The position numbers and the translations under genes were made by a program. From the NCBI GenBank assembly GCA_029781865.1, contig JAKOVW010000031.1, positions 62,001 through 126,000 on the forward strand: a stretch of DNA of 64,000 bases, read 5' to 3'. Each line of letters starts with the position of its first letter. The stretch's first letter is position 1. Source of the DNA: Bacteroidota bacterium. Its GTDB lineage: Bacteria > Bacteroidota > Bacteroidia > Chitinophagales > Saprospiraceae. The notes under the pieces are model-generated. The model did not search any database and had not been told where the DNA came from. It was given only the letters and a program-made list of their open reading frames with translations. This document shows positions 43,655 to 52,611 of this stretch, piece by piece.

Positions 43655-44821
43655 TTATTCATTGTGCTTGCCTTCGCCTTTCGTTAATTGACTCATTAAG
43701 TAATATGCTCCGTTAATTACTATTTTCGAACTATCTGAGAGCGCTTCTGTAGGTATGATTTCGGTAAAGCCCATGTCACTGGTCCCAAGATGAACCTGTA
43801 TCTGTCTGAACGAATTATCATCTAGCATTAAGAAAATAAAGTGTTCTTCTCCACTGCTTACTATAGCCTCTTCAGGTAATGCCATCGCTTTGTAGTCGTC
43901 AATTTGGATTCGGGCCTCGATAAACATACCGGGAAATAAATTGTCTTCCACTTTGTGAATTTTTGCATGCGCTATAACGGCTTGTGTATTATCCTCAAAA
44001 GCTTTGTTGATACTGAAAATGGAAGCTGTATGCGTATGATGCGGATCGTTGATTATTGAGAATGTAAGATTTTGTCCCTCATGTACTTTGGCAACATCTT
44101 GTTCGTATATGGTCAGGTCTATATGAAGGAACCGGTTATCGACAATTTCAAATTGTGGTAAATTGGGCTCGGCAAATTTACCAATAAACAAATTGATCTG
44201 TTTAATGTAACCGGTAATTGGGGCAGTCATGTTGAATGTTGACTTTATTTTATCTGGTGTAAGGGTTTCCGGATTCAGGCCGAATAATTTTAATTTTTCA
44301 GTATATAAATTCTTTTTTGAAATCGCAATATTGTAGTTATTCTGTGCTTGCTGGAGGATTTTTGTTGCATTAATATTGTCATTGCGCAATTCTTTTTGAC
44401 GGTCAAGTTCAGCTTTCAACAATTCAAGGGAAGAAAGGCTTTCCAGGTAATCCTGTTGAAATTGAAGAAACTCTGTGTTTTCCAGTATGGCAAGTATTTG
44501 TCCTTTGTTGACGAACTGACCTTCAGTAACCGGAATATCTTTTACGATTCCTCCAATCAAAATGCTTACCTGCGCCTTATTCTGAGGGGGCAATTCCAGT
44601 TTGCCATTTACTTTAAGAGAAGTCCGGAGGTTTCGATAGGAGATACTTCCCGGTTTTATTCCAATTGCTTTTATTTGCTCGTTGGTGATTCTAACTATGT
44701 TACTTTCAGATTGATCAGAAGTATTTTTGTTCAAAGACTCACTTGTTTTTTTATTCTGGCAGGAAGAAAGCAGCACAAATGAAATAAGATATATTGCCGG
44801 AAATTTCATTTTGTTTATCAT
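43655..44821 (-). CDS. CusB/CzcB-type RND efflux adaptor
   Basis: A 388-residue membrane-fusion lipoprotein (FVLLSSCQNKK). It has the barrel/lipoyl halves (LIGGIVKDIPVTEGQFVNKGQILA and MTAPITGYIKQINLFIGKFAEPN), a helical hairpin between them (LESLSSLELLKAELDRQK) and the C-terminal SSGEEHFIFLMLDDN strand. It connects the fused CusA-TolC pump. It is 7 nt downstream of that gene and clearly co-transcribed. No metal-binding HMBD is attached, unlike the adaptor of the split system. Confidence 0.9.
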   Translation of the reverse strand: MINKMKFPAIYLISFVLLSSCQNKKTSESLNKNTSDQSESNIVRITNEQIKAIGIKPGSISYRNLRTSLKVNGKLELPPQNKAQVSILIGGIVKDIPVTEGQFVNKGQILAILENTEFLQFQQDYLESLSSLELLKAELDRQKELRNDNINATKILQQAQNNYNIAISKKNLYTEKLKLFGLNPETLTPDKIKSTFNMTAPITGYIKQINLFIGKFAEPNLPQFEIVDNRFLHIDLTIYEQDVAKVHEGQNLTFSIINDPHHTHTASIFSINKAFEDNTQAVIAHAKIHKVEDNLFPGMFIEARIQIDDYKAMALPEEAIVSSGEEHFIFLMLDDNSFRQIQVHLGTSDMGFTEIIPTEALSDSSKIVINGAYYLMSQLTKGEGKHNE

Positions 44822-44828
44822 TGAATTA

Positions 44829-47800
44829 TTATTGATTAAGAAGATAATTAAGTGTGATTACGGATTGATTGTAATTATTTAGAGCCTGGAGATAGTTTTT
44901 CTTTATTTCATAGGACTGTGTAATATTTTGTATCAATTCCAAATAACCGATTTCACCAGCTTTATAAGATTTGATGGCTAATCCTGTCATAGTATTTGCC
45001 AAAGCCAGTCCATCGTTTGAGTAGTAAGTCAATTCTTCATAATTCTGATTAAATTGTTGCAATGCTTCCTGATAGAGATTGTTAAAACTTAACTTAAAAT
45101 GATCAAATTCAGCCTGAGTTATTTTTGTCTGAAGATTCGCTGCATTGACTTTACCCGCCTGACCTGTTTTGATAATTGGAATGGATGTGCCAATCACCCA
45201 ACCCCAGAAAGGGGTAACCTTGTCTATACTTTGATTAAAAGCACCGAACTGAAAAGCGGGATACCATTTTGATTTTTCGAGATTCCATTCTGCAATGCTT
45301 AGATTTACCTGCTGTTCTTCATATCGATATAGAGGATTTTCAGCGATCCTGTTTTTGTCAATGAGCAGAGGTGGAGCAAGGGCCTGAAAGCCTTGATCCT
45401 TGATTTTTATGGGAGAAGTTAGTCCTGTCCATTGTTGCAATGCACTTTGAGAAATTAAGATATCTTTCTCTGCCTGCAATTTCTGAAGTTGAATTTGTTT
45501 AAGCTGTGCCTCGGCATTTAGCTTTTCCAAAAGATTTGATTCGCCAAGTTGATATTTTTTACCGGCAAAATTTGTAAAGTCCTTGTATATACTATCCAAT
45601 TGAACATATAATTTTAATTTTTGCTCAGCACTAGCCAGGTTAAAATAGGCTGAAGAAACTTTTTGTATGAGTTCTTTTTGAGTAACATTTAATTTTGATT
45701 TGGACAAGGCAATTTTTAATTTCTGCAATTGAGTCTGCCTGGCAATTACAAATGGATTTTGAATTCCGGTCGTAATACTGAGATTGTAATCATTTTTACT
45801 ACTGTTTATTTGTCCTCTTTGATATTGTATACTAAAGGGGTCAATGGTAAAAGTAGTTTTCATCAATTGTTCCTGTTGTTGTATGGCAAGATTAGCGGAT
45901 TGTGATAGCGGATGATGGCTGAGGGCAATCGATATACAACTGTCCAGAGAAAGATCGCTATATATATCAGATGTTGTATTCTTTGAATCAGTAGATAAAA
46001 TTAGTGATGATTGTGATTTTAAATTATTGGGTAAAGAAGTACCATGTAAAACCAATAAAATACTTAATGCAGCGCCTTTTACGGAGAGCCTGTTATTTTT
46101 ACCAAACAGGGAGTACAATACAGGTAAAACAATAAGAGTTAGAAATGTCGATGAAATTAAACCGCCGATGACAACAGTGGCTAAAGGTTTTTGAACCTCA
46201 CTACCGGATGAAGTAGAAATTGCCATTGGCAAAAAACCTAATGAAGCTACTGCAGCAGTAGCCAATACGGGTCTTAAGCGGGCGGCAGTACCTTTCATTA
46301 TTCTTCGGGTAATATCGCCTTCACCATCTTTTTCCAATCGATTGAAATAAGAAATCAAAACAATGCCGTTTAATACTGCCACTCCAAACAAAGCAATAAA
46401 TCCAATTCCTGCACTTATACTAAAATTCATCCCACGAATATAGAGTGCAACTACACCACCAATTGCTGCCAAAGGGATGGCTGAAAAAATGATCAGCGAT
46501 TCGGTGAAAGACCGGAAGCTTAGGAATAACAATAGAAAAATGAGTAACAAAGCAACGGGGACGGCAATCATTAAGCGGTCCTTTGCTTCCTGTAAGTTTT
46601 GAAAGGTGCCACCATATTCAATATAGTAACCCGCCGGGAGCTTTAGATTTTTATGAAGGGCAATATTTATTTCTTCAACAACACTTTGAATGTCACGGTT
46701 GCGGACATTGGATTCGATAACGATTCTGCGTTCCCCGTTGTCTCTGCTGATTTGAGCGGGTGCTGATTTAAAAGAAACATCTGCTAACTGAGAAATCGGG
46801 ATTTGGCTGCCATTTGGCAATGAAATAAAAATATTTTTTACTTTTTCTATATCTGCATCATGGTAATCAGCATATCTGACCACGAGATCAAATTTTTTTT
46901 CACCCTCATATACAACGCCAGCCTTGCCACCGGCAAGCGCAGTATTTATGATTCTATTGGCATCTGCAATATTTAATCCGAACTGTGCTATTCTGTCGCG
47001 ATTCCATTTTACAATAAGTTGAGGCATTCCGATGATCTGTTCTACCTTAATATCGACGGCACCATTTATAGTACTGATTAATTTTGCTGTTTCATTTGCT
47101 TTCTCAAAAAGCACATCCAGATTGTCGCCAAATATTTTTATGGCAATGTCTGATTTGACACCGGCGATTAATTCATTAAACCGCATTTGGATGGGTTGCT
47201 CAAAGGATAAATTCACGCCTGGTATCACGGATAGTTTGTCATTCATCTTTTCTTCCAGATCTTCTCTGTTTTGTGTAGTCACCCAATCTTTTTTATCCTT
47301 CAGGACGATAATTAAGTCGGCGGATTCTATCGGCATCGGGTCAGTCGGTATTTCAGAAGTACCAATTTTTGAAACGACTTCAGATATTTCCGGAAAATTC
47401 TTCATGAGAATGTTTTCCAACTGCGTTCCAACCTCTATGGTTTGAGACAAGCTACTGCCCTGTCGGATTGTGTAGTTGGTTGCAAAATCGCCTTCATCCA
47501 GTTCAGGAATAAACTCTCCTCCCAATGAGTTGAAAAGCTGCATCGTCGCTATGAGTAGTAAGATAGAAAAGATCAATACGATGATTCTGTTTTTTAAAAA
47601 ATAGTTTAACGAGGGTGTATAAAATTTTTGAAGCCACGCCAAGAATCGTTCATTAAAAGTGATTTTTTCTTTTATACTTTTAGAAAGAAACAGGGAACTC
47701 ATTAGTGGGATGTAGGTTAAGGAAAGGATTAAAGCACCTATGATTGCAAAGCTGACGGTTAGCGCCATCGGTTTAAACATTTTGCCTTCAATTCCGACAA

Positions 47801-49193
47801 GAGCAAAAATGGGAACATAAACGATTAGGATGATGAATTGTCCGAATACTGCACTATTCATAATTTTAGAAGAAGAAGATATGATTTCGTGGTCCATTTG
47901 AGATTGGCTCAGCATTTTATTTTTAAACTTATCATGCAGTAAAAAGATAATGCTTTCTAAAATAATTACTGCTCCATCGACAATTAAACCAAAATCAAGA
48001 GCTCCCATGCTCATAAGATTTGCGGAGATGCCAAATGCATTCATCATAATGATTGCAAATAACATAGAAAGTGGTATGATCGAAGCGACTATGAGTCCCG
48101 CCTGAATATTACCTAGCATTAACACCAATATAAAGATCACAATGAGTGCACCGAGGAGCAAGTTGTGTTCTACAGTATCAATGGTGTTAGATATCAATTT
48201 AGTTCGATCTACAAAAACATCGATGTAAATGCCTTCCGGAAGTGATTTTTCCACCTGCTTCATTCTTTCTTTCACATTTTTAATGACTTGCATGGAGTTT
48301 TCACCTTTCATCATCAATACAATTCCACCTACAGTTTCACCAAGTCCATTCCTGGTCATTGCTCCGTAACGGGGTGCATAACCAAATTGAACTGTTGCAA
48401 GGTCTTTTATATAGACTGGCATATCATTTTTGGTGGATACAATAATTTTCTCGATATCGCTTAAAGAATTGATTAAGCCTTCGCCCCTGATAAAATAGAT
48501 ATTGGGACCCTTGTCTATGTAACTTCCACCCGTATTCTCATTGTTCGCACTTAATGCATCGTAGACTTGAAGCAGGGAAATGTTCATGCTGATTAATTTC
48601 CTGGGATCCACTGCAACTTCATATTGCTTTAGCTTGCCTCCAAAACTGCTTACTTCGGCAACTCCGGGGACCCCAAGCAATTGACGTTTGACAATCCAGT
48701 CCTGAAAAGTCCGTAAGTCCATTTCATTGTATAGTTTTTTATGCAAACTATCCACTTCCAGAGTGTATTGAAAAATTTCTCCAAGACCGGTTGTTGGTGG
48801 AAGCATTTCAGGAGAGCCGAAGGATTTGGGTATATCCTGATCCACTTTCTGTAATCTCTCGCTTACCAGTTGACGGGCATTGTTTACCGGAACATTTTCT
48901 TTAAAAACAAGTGTAATCACGGATAGCCCACTGCGTGAGGTGGAACGCAATTCAATTAAATCAGGCAGGTTTTTGAAATTGAGTTCAAGAGGATATGTTA
49001 TAAACTGTTCAATTTCCTGAGTAGCCAGATTGGGTGAAACTGTAATTACCTGCACCTGGTTATTGGTAACATCCGGCAAAGCATCGATGCTGAGCTGAGA
49101 AGCTGAGTAAACTCCAAGCACTACAAAGATCAATAATAATACTCCTGTAATGAATTTGTTGTTAACTGAAAATTGAATGATGCGATTAATCAT
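44829..49193 (-). CDS. CusA/CzcA heavy-metal RND pump fused to a TolC-like domain
   Basis: A 1454-residue fusion. Residues 1-~1030 are a complete heavy-metal RND permease with twelve transmembrane segments: FSVNNKFITGVLLLIFVVLG (TM1), QLSIDALPDVTNNQVQVIT, DFGLIVDGAVIILES (TM4 proton-relay Asp), GEFIPELDEGDFATNYTIRQ and AIGGVVALYIRGM. After a short linker that reads like a signal peptide (AALSILLVLHGTSLPNNLKSQ), residues ~1075-1454 are a TolC/OEP domain. Such fusions are known in Bacteroidota. The exported ion may be copper, silver, zinc or cobalt; the neighbours favour copper. Confidence 0.93.
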   Translation of the reverse strand: MINRIIQFSVNNKFITGVLLLIFVVLGVYSASQLSIDALPDVTNNQVQVITVSPNLATQEIEQFITYPLELNFKNLPDLIELRSTSRSGLSVITLVFKENVPVNNARQLVSERLQKVDQDIPKSFGSPEMLPPTTGLGEIFQYTLEVDSLHKKLYNEMDLRTFQDWIVKRQLLGVPGVAEVSSFGGKLKQYEVAVDPRKLISMNISLLQVYDALSANNENTGGSYIDKGPNIYFIRGEGLINSLSDIEKIIVSTKNDMPVYIKDLATVQFGYAPRYGAMTRNGLGETVGGIVLMMKGENSMQVIKNVKERMKQVEKSLPEGIYIDVFVDRTKLISNTIDTVEHNLLLGALIVIFILVLMLGNIQAGLIVASIIPLSMLFAIIMMNAFGISANLMSMGALDFGLIVDGAVIILESIIFLLHDKFKNKMLSQSQMDHEIISSSSKIMNSAVFGQFIILIVYVPIFALVGIEGKMFKPMALTVSFAIIGALILSLTYIPLMSSLFLSKSIKEKITFNERFLAWLQKFYTPSLNYFLKNRIIVLIFSILLLIATMQLFNSLGGEFIPELDEGDFATNYTIRQGSSLSQTIEVGTQLENILMKNFPEISEVVSKIGTSEIPTDPMPIESADLIIVLKDKKDWVTTQNREDLEEKMNDKLSVIPGVNLSFEQPIQMRFNELIAGVKSDIAIKIFGDNLDVLFEKANETAKLISTINGAVDIKVEQIIGMPQLIVKWNRDRIAQFGLNIADANRIINTALAGGKAGVVYEGEKKFDLVVRYADYHDADIEKVKNIFISLPNGSQIPISQLADVSFKSAPAQISRDNGERRIVIESNVRNRDIQSVVEEINIALHKNLKLPAGYYIEYGGTFQNLQEAKDRLMIAVPVALLLIFLLLFLSFRSFTESLIIFSAIPLAAIGGVVALYIRGMNFSISAGIGFIALFGVAVLNGIVLISYFNRLEKDGEGDITRRIMKGTAARLRPVLATAAVASLGFLPMAISTSSGSEVQKPLATVVIGGLISSTFLTLIVLPVLYSLFGKNNRLSVKGAALSILLVLHGTSLPNNLKSQSSLILSTDSKNTTSDIYSDLSLDSCISIALSHHPLSQSANLAIQQQEQLMKTTFTIDPFSIQYQRGQINSSKNDYNLSITTGIQNPFVIARQTQLQKLKIALSKSKLNVTQKELIQKVSSAYFNLASAEQKLKLYVQLDSIYKDFTNFAGKKYQLGESNLLEKLNAEAQLKQIQLQKLQAEKDILISQSALQQWTGLTSPIKIKDQGFQALAPPLLIDKNRIAENPLYRYEEQQVNLSIAEWNLEKSKWYPAFQFGAFNQSIDKVTPFWGWVIGTSIPIIKTGQAGKVNAANLQTKITQAEFDHFKLSFNNLYQEALQQFNQNYEELTYYSNDGLALANTMTGLAIKSYKAGEIGYLELIQNITQSYEIKKNYLQALNNYNQSVITLNYLLNQ

Positions 49194-49228
49194 CAGTAAA
49201 AAGTGATTTAGAAATTAAGCTTAGAATG

Positions 49229-49250
49229 CGCTACAAGTTGTTATGTAGCG
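49229..49250. promoter_or_regulatory. Palindrome upstream of the cusA-tolC fusion
   Basis: CGCTACA and TGTAGCG form a perfect 7-bp inverted repeat with an 8-nt centre, 36 bp before the ATG of the fused pump. It could be an operator or a small hairpin. Confidence 0.35.
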
Positions 49251-49279
49251 AATATTAAGGAAGTATCATGAAATAAAAA

Positions 49280-49600
49280 TCAAGCTAATCGTGGTGGCTG
49301 CCAGATTTTACCCGTAAAATTGAAAAAGTAAATCGAATTATAATTATAATCAGATAATATAATCGCGATTGGGTTAATCCATGTTGATATGATGTTAAAA
49401 TCAATACAAATTATTTGTTGACCGCAGCATGAACAATTGCAAAAGGGACTGCAAGCGTCATGCGTATCGTGGTGATTGTGCTCTGTATTATTATTGAATA
49501 GGGTAGCATTGAAAGCATTGCCACAGTCATCCATGTCTCTGCAAGGAAGACAAGCAAGCAGCAACAGGTAAAGGCTTAGACTAAAGGAGAACGCATTCAT
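49280..49600 (-). CDS. Small Cys/His-rich secreted protein, DUF6660-like
   Basis: A 106-residue protein with a signal peptide (FSLSLYLLLLACLPCRD), a His/Asp-rich middle (NTEHNHHDTHDAC) and a Cys cluster (CSPFCNCSCCG), ending in KIWQPPRLA. I recognise this shape as the DUF6660 group found upstream of CusA genes in Bacteroidota, from memory only. It may bind metal in the periplasm. A TATATTTG -7 box on the minus strand (49606-49613) ends 5 nt before the ATG. Confidence 0.65.
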   Translation of the reverse strand: MNAFSFSLSLYLLLLACLPCRDMDDCGNAFNATLFNNNTEHNHHDTHDACSPFCNCSCCGQQIICIDFNIISTWINPIAIILSDYNYNSIYFFNFTGKIWQPPRLA

Positions 49601-49605
49601 TGCGA

Positions 49606-49637
49606 CAAATATATAAATAATCTGTCACAGAGCTGTG
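49606..49637 (-). promoter_or_regulatory. Candidate promoter and small palindrome upstream of the DUF6660-like gene
   Basis: TATATTTG (minus strand, 49606-49613) fits TAnnTTTG and ends 5 nt before the start codon, implying a near-leaderless transcript. CACAG-ag-CTGTG at 49626-49637 lies between the -7 and the expected -33 position, where a repressor could bind. Confidence 0.33.
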
Positions 49638-49893
49638 GATTTTATATTAATCGGAGGACGACATTTCGGAAATTTAACTATATATATTCCGGTATTTAAA
49701 GAGTCTTGAACTGTTTAAATGGAATGAATTCTCAGGGACACCTGGAGGTATATAAATATCGATTCTTTTAATTGCTTAGTTGGAAGCAATCAATTAATTC
49801 GTTATTGCAAGATGAGTAGACTATTATTCAAATTTGAAAAATACTTGCGAATAAATATGTCATTTCCTTGGATCACTCCATAATATTGAAGAA

Positions 49894-50541
49894 TTAATGT
49901 AACTCTTGCTTTAAATAATTCCAAAGTCCAACTGACGATATTGAACCTGAAATTGGAGCAAAAATATAAATCCATAAATTGGTTAAATTTCCGGAAACGA
50001 TAGCTGGAGCGATAGATCGGGCAGGATTCATAGATGCCCCTGTAACAGGTCCTGCAAACATAGCTTCCAATAAAACAACTGAGCCAATTGCAAGACCTGC
50101 GAACATTCCTTGTTCCTTTGATCCATGAGCGACATGGATGATTACAAACATCAGAATGAATGAAAGAATATATTCTATAACAAAACATTGGCCTGTAGAG
50201 CCTGAAGGCATGGTAGCACCTAAGAATTGATTTTCAGGGAATAACAATTTAAGTGTACCGCTGGCGGATAGGGCCCCGAATAATTGAGCAAATAGGTATG
50301 GAAGTATCTCTTTGGATGAAAATCTGGATGCAATATAAAATCCTATAGTGACAGCAGGATTGAAGTGAGCTCCGGAAATATTTCCAAGTGCATAAATCAT
50401 GGTCATTACGGTAAGTCCAAATGTCATTGCTATGCCTACATGTGTGACGGAACCATTGGTTTGTTGGTCAATAATTATTGCACCGGTACCACAAAATACC
50501 AGTACAAATGTTCCTGTAAATTCTGCTACATATTTTCTCAT
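49894..50541 (-). CDS. Aquaporin family channel in the arsenic operon (AqpS-like)
   Basis: A 215-residue MIP channel with six transmembrane helices and both pore motifs, as NPAVTIG (about residue 62) and NPARSIAP (about 171). In Sinorhizobium an aquaglyceroporin (AqpS) replaces ArsB and lets arsenite leave the cell. The position here, its start overlapping the arsC stop by 4 bp, supports the same role. No ArsB or Acr3 pump is present in the operon. The ~290-bp region downstream before the next gene's promoter shows nothing further. Confidence 0.87.
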   Translation of the reverse strand: MRKYVAEFTGTFVLVFCGTGAIIIDQQTNGSVTHVGIAMTFGLTVMTMIYALGNISGAHFNPAVTIGFYIASRFSSKEILPYLFAQLFGALSASGTLKLLFPENQFLGATMPSGSTGQCFVIEYILSFILMFVIIHVAHGSKEQGMFAGLAIGSVVLLEAMFAGPVTGASMNPARSIAPAIVSGNLTNLWIYIFAPISGSISSVGLWNYLKQELH

Positions 50542-50978
50542 TCCGAAGCAATGGAAATATCATGAATAAATTTCAAAACAGCTGTTTTAATCTGATCTCT
50601 GACTAATCTTGTAGCCAGTAATTTATCCTCGTGAGTACCGGAAAAAGCAGATGGATCTTCAAATGACCAATTGATTTTTTCGGAAAGCATTGGAAATACC
50701 GGACACCGGTCTGAAGATTCTTTGTCACAGACTGTTATCACATAATGAAATGATTTTTTCTGTTCGTATAGTTGAAATACGTCTTTGGTTTTATTCGTTG
50801 AGATGTCTATTCCGGCTTCCTTCATAACTTCAACAGCTAAAGGATTTAGTATACCGGGTTCTAGTCCGGCGCTTTCTGCCTCAAATTGATCTCCGCCATA
50901 TTTTTTCAAATAGGCTTCTGCCATCTGGCTTCTTGCACTGTTGTGAATGCAGAGAAATAGCACCTTGATTTTAGTCAT
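50538..50978 (-). CDS. arsC: Arsenate reductase, thioredoxin-linked low-molecular-weight phosphatase type
   Basis: A 146-residue ArsC that reduces arsenate to arsenite. The P-loop CIHNSAR (Cys10-Arg16) and the resolving cysteines in VCDKESSDRCPVFP are present, as is WSFEDPSAFSG, whose Asp is the general acid. These show the thioredoxin-coupled family rather than the glutaredoxin type. It is followed without gap by the aquaporin gene. Confidence 0.95.
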   Translation of the reverse strand: MTKIKVLFLCIHNSARSQMAEAYLKKYGGDQFEAESAGLEPGILNPLAVEVMKEAGIDISTNKTKDVFQLYEQKKSFHYVITVCDKESSDRCPVFPMLSEKINWSFEDPSAFSGTHEDKLLATRLVRDQIKTAVLKFIHDISIASE

Positions 50979-50987
50979 AGGGAGAAT

Positions 50988-51112
50988 AATTACTAATTAT
51001 AAATTACTAATTACTAATTACCAATTACGTTTGAAATTAAATTAATTATTTTGAAATAACTACGCTAAATTTTAAATAACTGCTAACTGCCTACTGCTAA
51101 CTGTTAACTGCC
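50988..51112. repeat. Two heptamer arrays between arsM and arsC
   Basis: Six units of aattact type in register (50988-51029) and five of aactgct type (51078-51112), about 48 nt apart. The second array ends one base before the arsM stop codon. Both belong to the same class of 7-nt degenerate arrays seen in the efflux cluster. Confidence 0.8.
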
Positions 51113-51113
51113 T

Positions 51114-51956
51114 TTATTTGCAACAGGTATTTTTATCACAACATTCCGCTTTCATTTTTTCTGCATAAACGGTGATACTAAAAATTCCAACACCACTTTC
51201 CTTATATAATTTAATTTCGTCGTTGGACAGATAATTGCTTAGAATATCATCCGGTACCGTAATCGGTTTTTCTTTTTGCAGGGTGATGTTTTCAAAACCG
51301 AGTTCTCTGATGATGTTGAGGTATTCGTCTTTTTGTATTGCGCCAGCCACGCATCCAGCATACATTTCGGCGGTACGCATGATTTTTTCAGGCAGGACAC
51401 CAGTAAGTACAATATCCGAAATAGAGAAATGTCCGCCGGGCTTTAAAACTCTTTTTATTTCTTCGAATGCTTTTCTTTTATCGGGAACCAAATTGAGTAC
51501 GCAATTGCTGACAATTACATCAGCAGTATCTGAGTTGACAGGCATGGATTCAATTTCGCCAAGGCGAAATTCAACATTATTAAAATTCAATTTTTCCGCA
51601 TTAATTCTGGCCCGATTTATCATGGCTTCGGTCATGTCAATTCCGATTACTTTTCCGGTTTCACCTGTTTCTGCCCTTGCAACGAAACAGTCATTTCCTG
51701 CACCTGAACCCAGGTCAATAACCACATTGCCCTTTTTAATTTTCGCAAACTGAGTTGGCAGGCCACAACCCAAACCCAGATCGGCATCAGGATGATAACC
51801 TTCTATATTTTTGTATTCATCTGCCATAATGTTGTAGACCTCTGTGCAGCACGAAGTGGCACCACAGCAGGAGGAGCTATTTTGTTCTTTGTTTTGTAGT
51901 GCAATTTTACCGTATTGCTCTTTGACCATAGTTTTAATGTCATTTGATGTTTGCAT
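51114..51956 (-). CDS. arsM: Arsenite S-adenosylmethionine methyltransferase
   Basis: A 280-residue ArsM that methylates arsenite to less toxic or volatile forms. SAM-binding motif I is VIDLGSGAGNDCF, followed by VIGIDMTEAMI and VSNCVLNLVPD. Cysteines at the places used by ArsM for As(III) binding are visible in LGLGCGLPTQFA, VSNCVLN and YAGCVAGA, with extra Cys pairs at the N-terminus (SSSCCGATSCC) and C-terminus (CCDKNTCCK). An ArsR-type operator copy lies 36 bp before its ATG. Confidence 0.95.
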   Translation of the reverse strand: MQTSNDIKTMVKEQYGKIALQNKEQNSSSCCGATSCCTEVYNIMADEYKNIEGYHPDADLGLGCGLPTQFAKIKKGNVVIDLGSGAGNDCFVARAETGETGKVIGIDMTEAMINRARINAEKLNFNNVEFRLGEIESMPVNSDTADVIVSNCVLNLVPDKRKAFEEIKRVLKPGGHFSISDIVLTGVLPEKIMRTAEMYAGCVAGAIQKDEYLNIIRELGFENITLQKEKPITVPDDILSNYLSNDEIKLYKESGVGIFSITVYAEKMKAECCDKNTCCK

Positions 51957-51991
51957 GATTTATTTATTTAGGTATGATTAATCTTTTTATG

Positions 51992-52010
51992 TTCGTAATA
52001 TTACGATGAA
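51992..52010. promoter_or_regulatory. Probable ArsR operator upstream of arsM
   Basis: ttcgtaatattacgatgaa contains the perfect 14-bp palindrome TCGTAATATTACGA and matches the copy at 52369-52387 in 17 of 19 bases. It lies between arsR and arsM, so arsM and the genes after it can be controlled on their own. Confidence 0.65.
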
Positions 52011-52025
52011 TCCAATCAAATTTTT

Positions 52026-52355
52026 TTAACAGCATTTTTTACCGGCAAGGGGAGTGTTCAATAAAACTCCTAAATACAATTTTGCCTGCTCCCATTCCTT
52101 TTCATTGATACAATAACAAATTTTTACCCCTTCAATATCTCCTTTTATAAGACCTGCATTTTTGAGCTCCTTAAGATGCTGGGAGACCGTTGATTGGGAC
52201 AAAGGCAATTCGTCGACAATATCACCACAGATGCAAGACTGATTCTTGAGCAGCATTTGGATAATGGCTACCCGGGCAGGATGAGCCAGAGCTTTAGCAT
52301 AAAGAGCTATTTTATTCTCCTTTACCGTAAATTCCTCGACTTTGGTTAATCCCAT
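52026..52355 (-). CDS. arsR: ArsR family transcriptional repressor
   Basis: A 109-residue winged-helix repressor that leaves DNA when As(III) binds. The HTH is LPLSQSTVSQHLKELKNAGL. The sensing Cys pair is C41/C43 in QSCICGD, and the C-terminus ends KKCC. The ORF is open to 52475, but the operator copy at 52369-52387 lies in that extension, so the ATG at 52355 (MGLTKVEEF) is preferred. It heads the arsR-arsM-arsC-aquaporin operon. Confidence 0.93.
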   Translation of the reverse strand: MGLTKVEEFTVKENKIALYAKALAHPARVAIIQMLLKNQSCICGDIVDELPLSQSTVSQHLKELKNAGLIKGDIEGVKICYCINEKEWEQAKLYLGVLLNTPLAGKKCC

Positions 52356-52368
52356 TAATCTGTATTTA

Positions 52369-52387
52369 ATCGCAATATTACGATGAA
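52369..52387. promoter_or_regulatory. Probable ArsR operator upstream of arsR
   Basis: atcgcaatattacgatgaa, 14 bp before the arsR ATG; 17 of 19 bases equal the operator before arsM. Autoregulation of arsR follows from its position. Confidence 0.65.
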
Positions 52388-52611
52388 ATTTCGAAATTCC
52401 CAAATATTTTTTAAAAATGTGAAAAATTTGGCCATTTCCCTTCTCATAGTTGATTTGATAGGTTATTAAATTCAAAGAATCTGGAGATTAATAATTGTTC
52501 ACTATTCAGATCGAAATTCAGTTACTTCTTTTAGTCATTAGTCATTTTCTTTTCTGTCATAAGGCAGCGGAAGCAAATAAAAACTACTCTTCTATTCAAA
52601 TCAATTATTAC

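Noticed and set aside
44348-44782. 144-residue open frame antisense to the second adaptor
   Set aside because: A shadow of the adaptor coding sequence, hydrophobic only because of its complement.
47032-47445. 137-residue open frame antisense to the CusA-TolC fusion
   Set aside because: It mirrors conserved codons of the RND porter domain; no start signal or recognisable domain.
51235-51753. 172-residue open frame antisense to arsM
   Set aside because: It lies fully inside arsM, whose motifs are complete, and has no family-like pattern.
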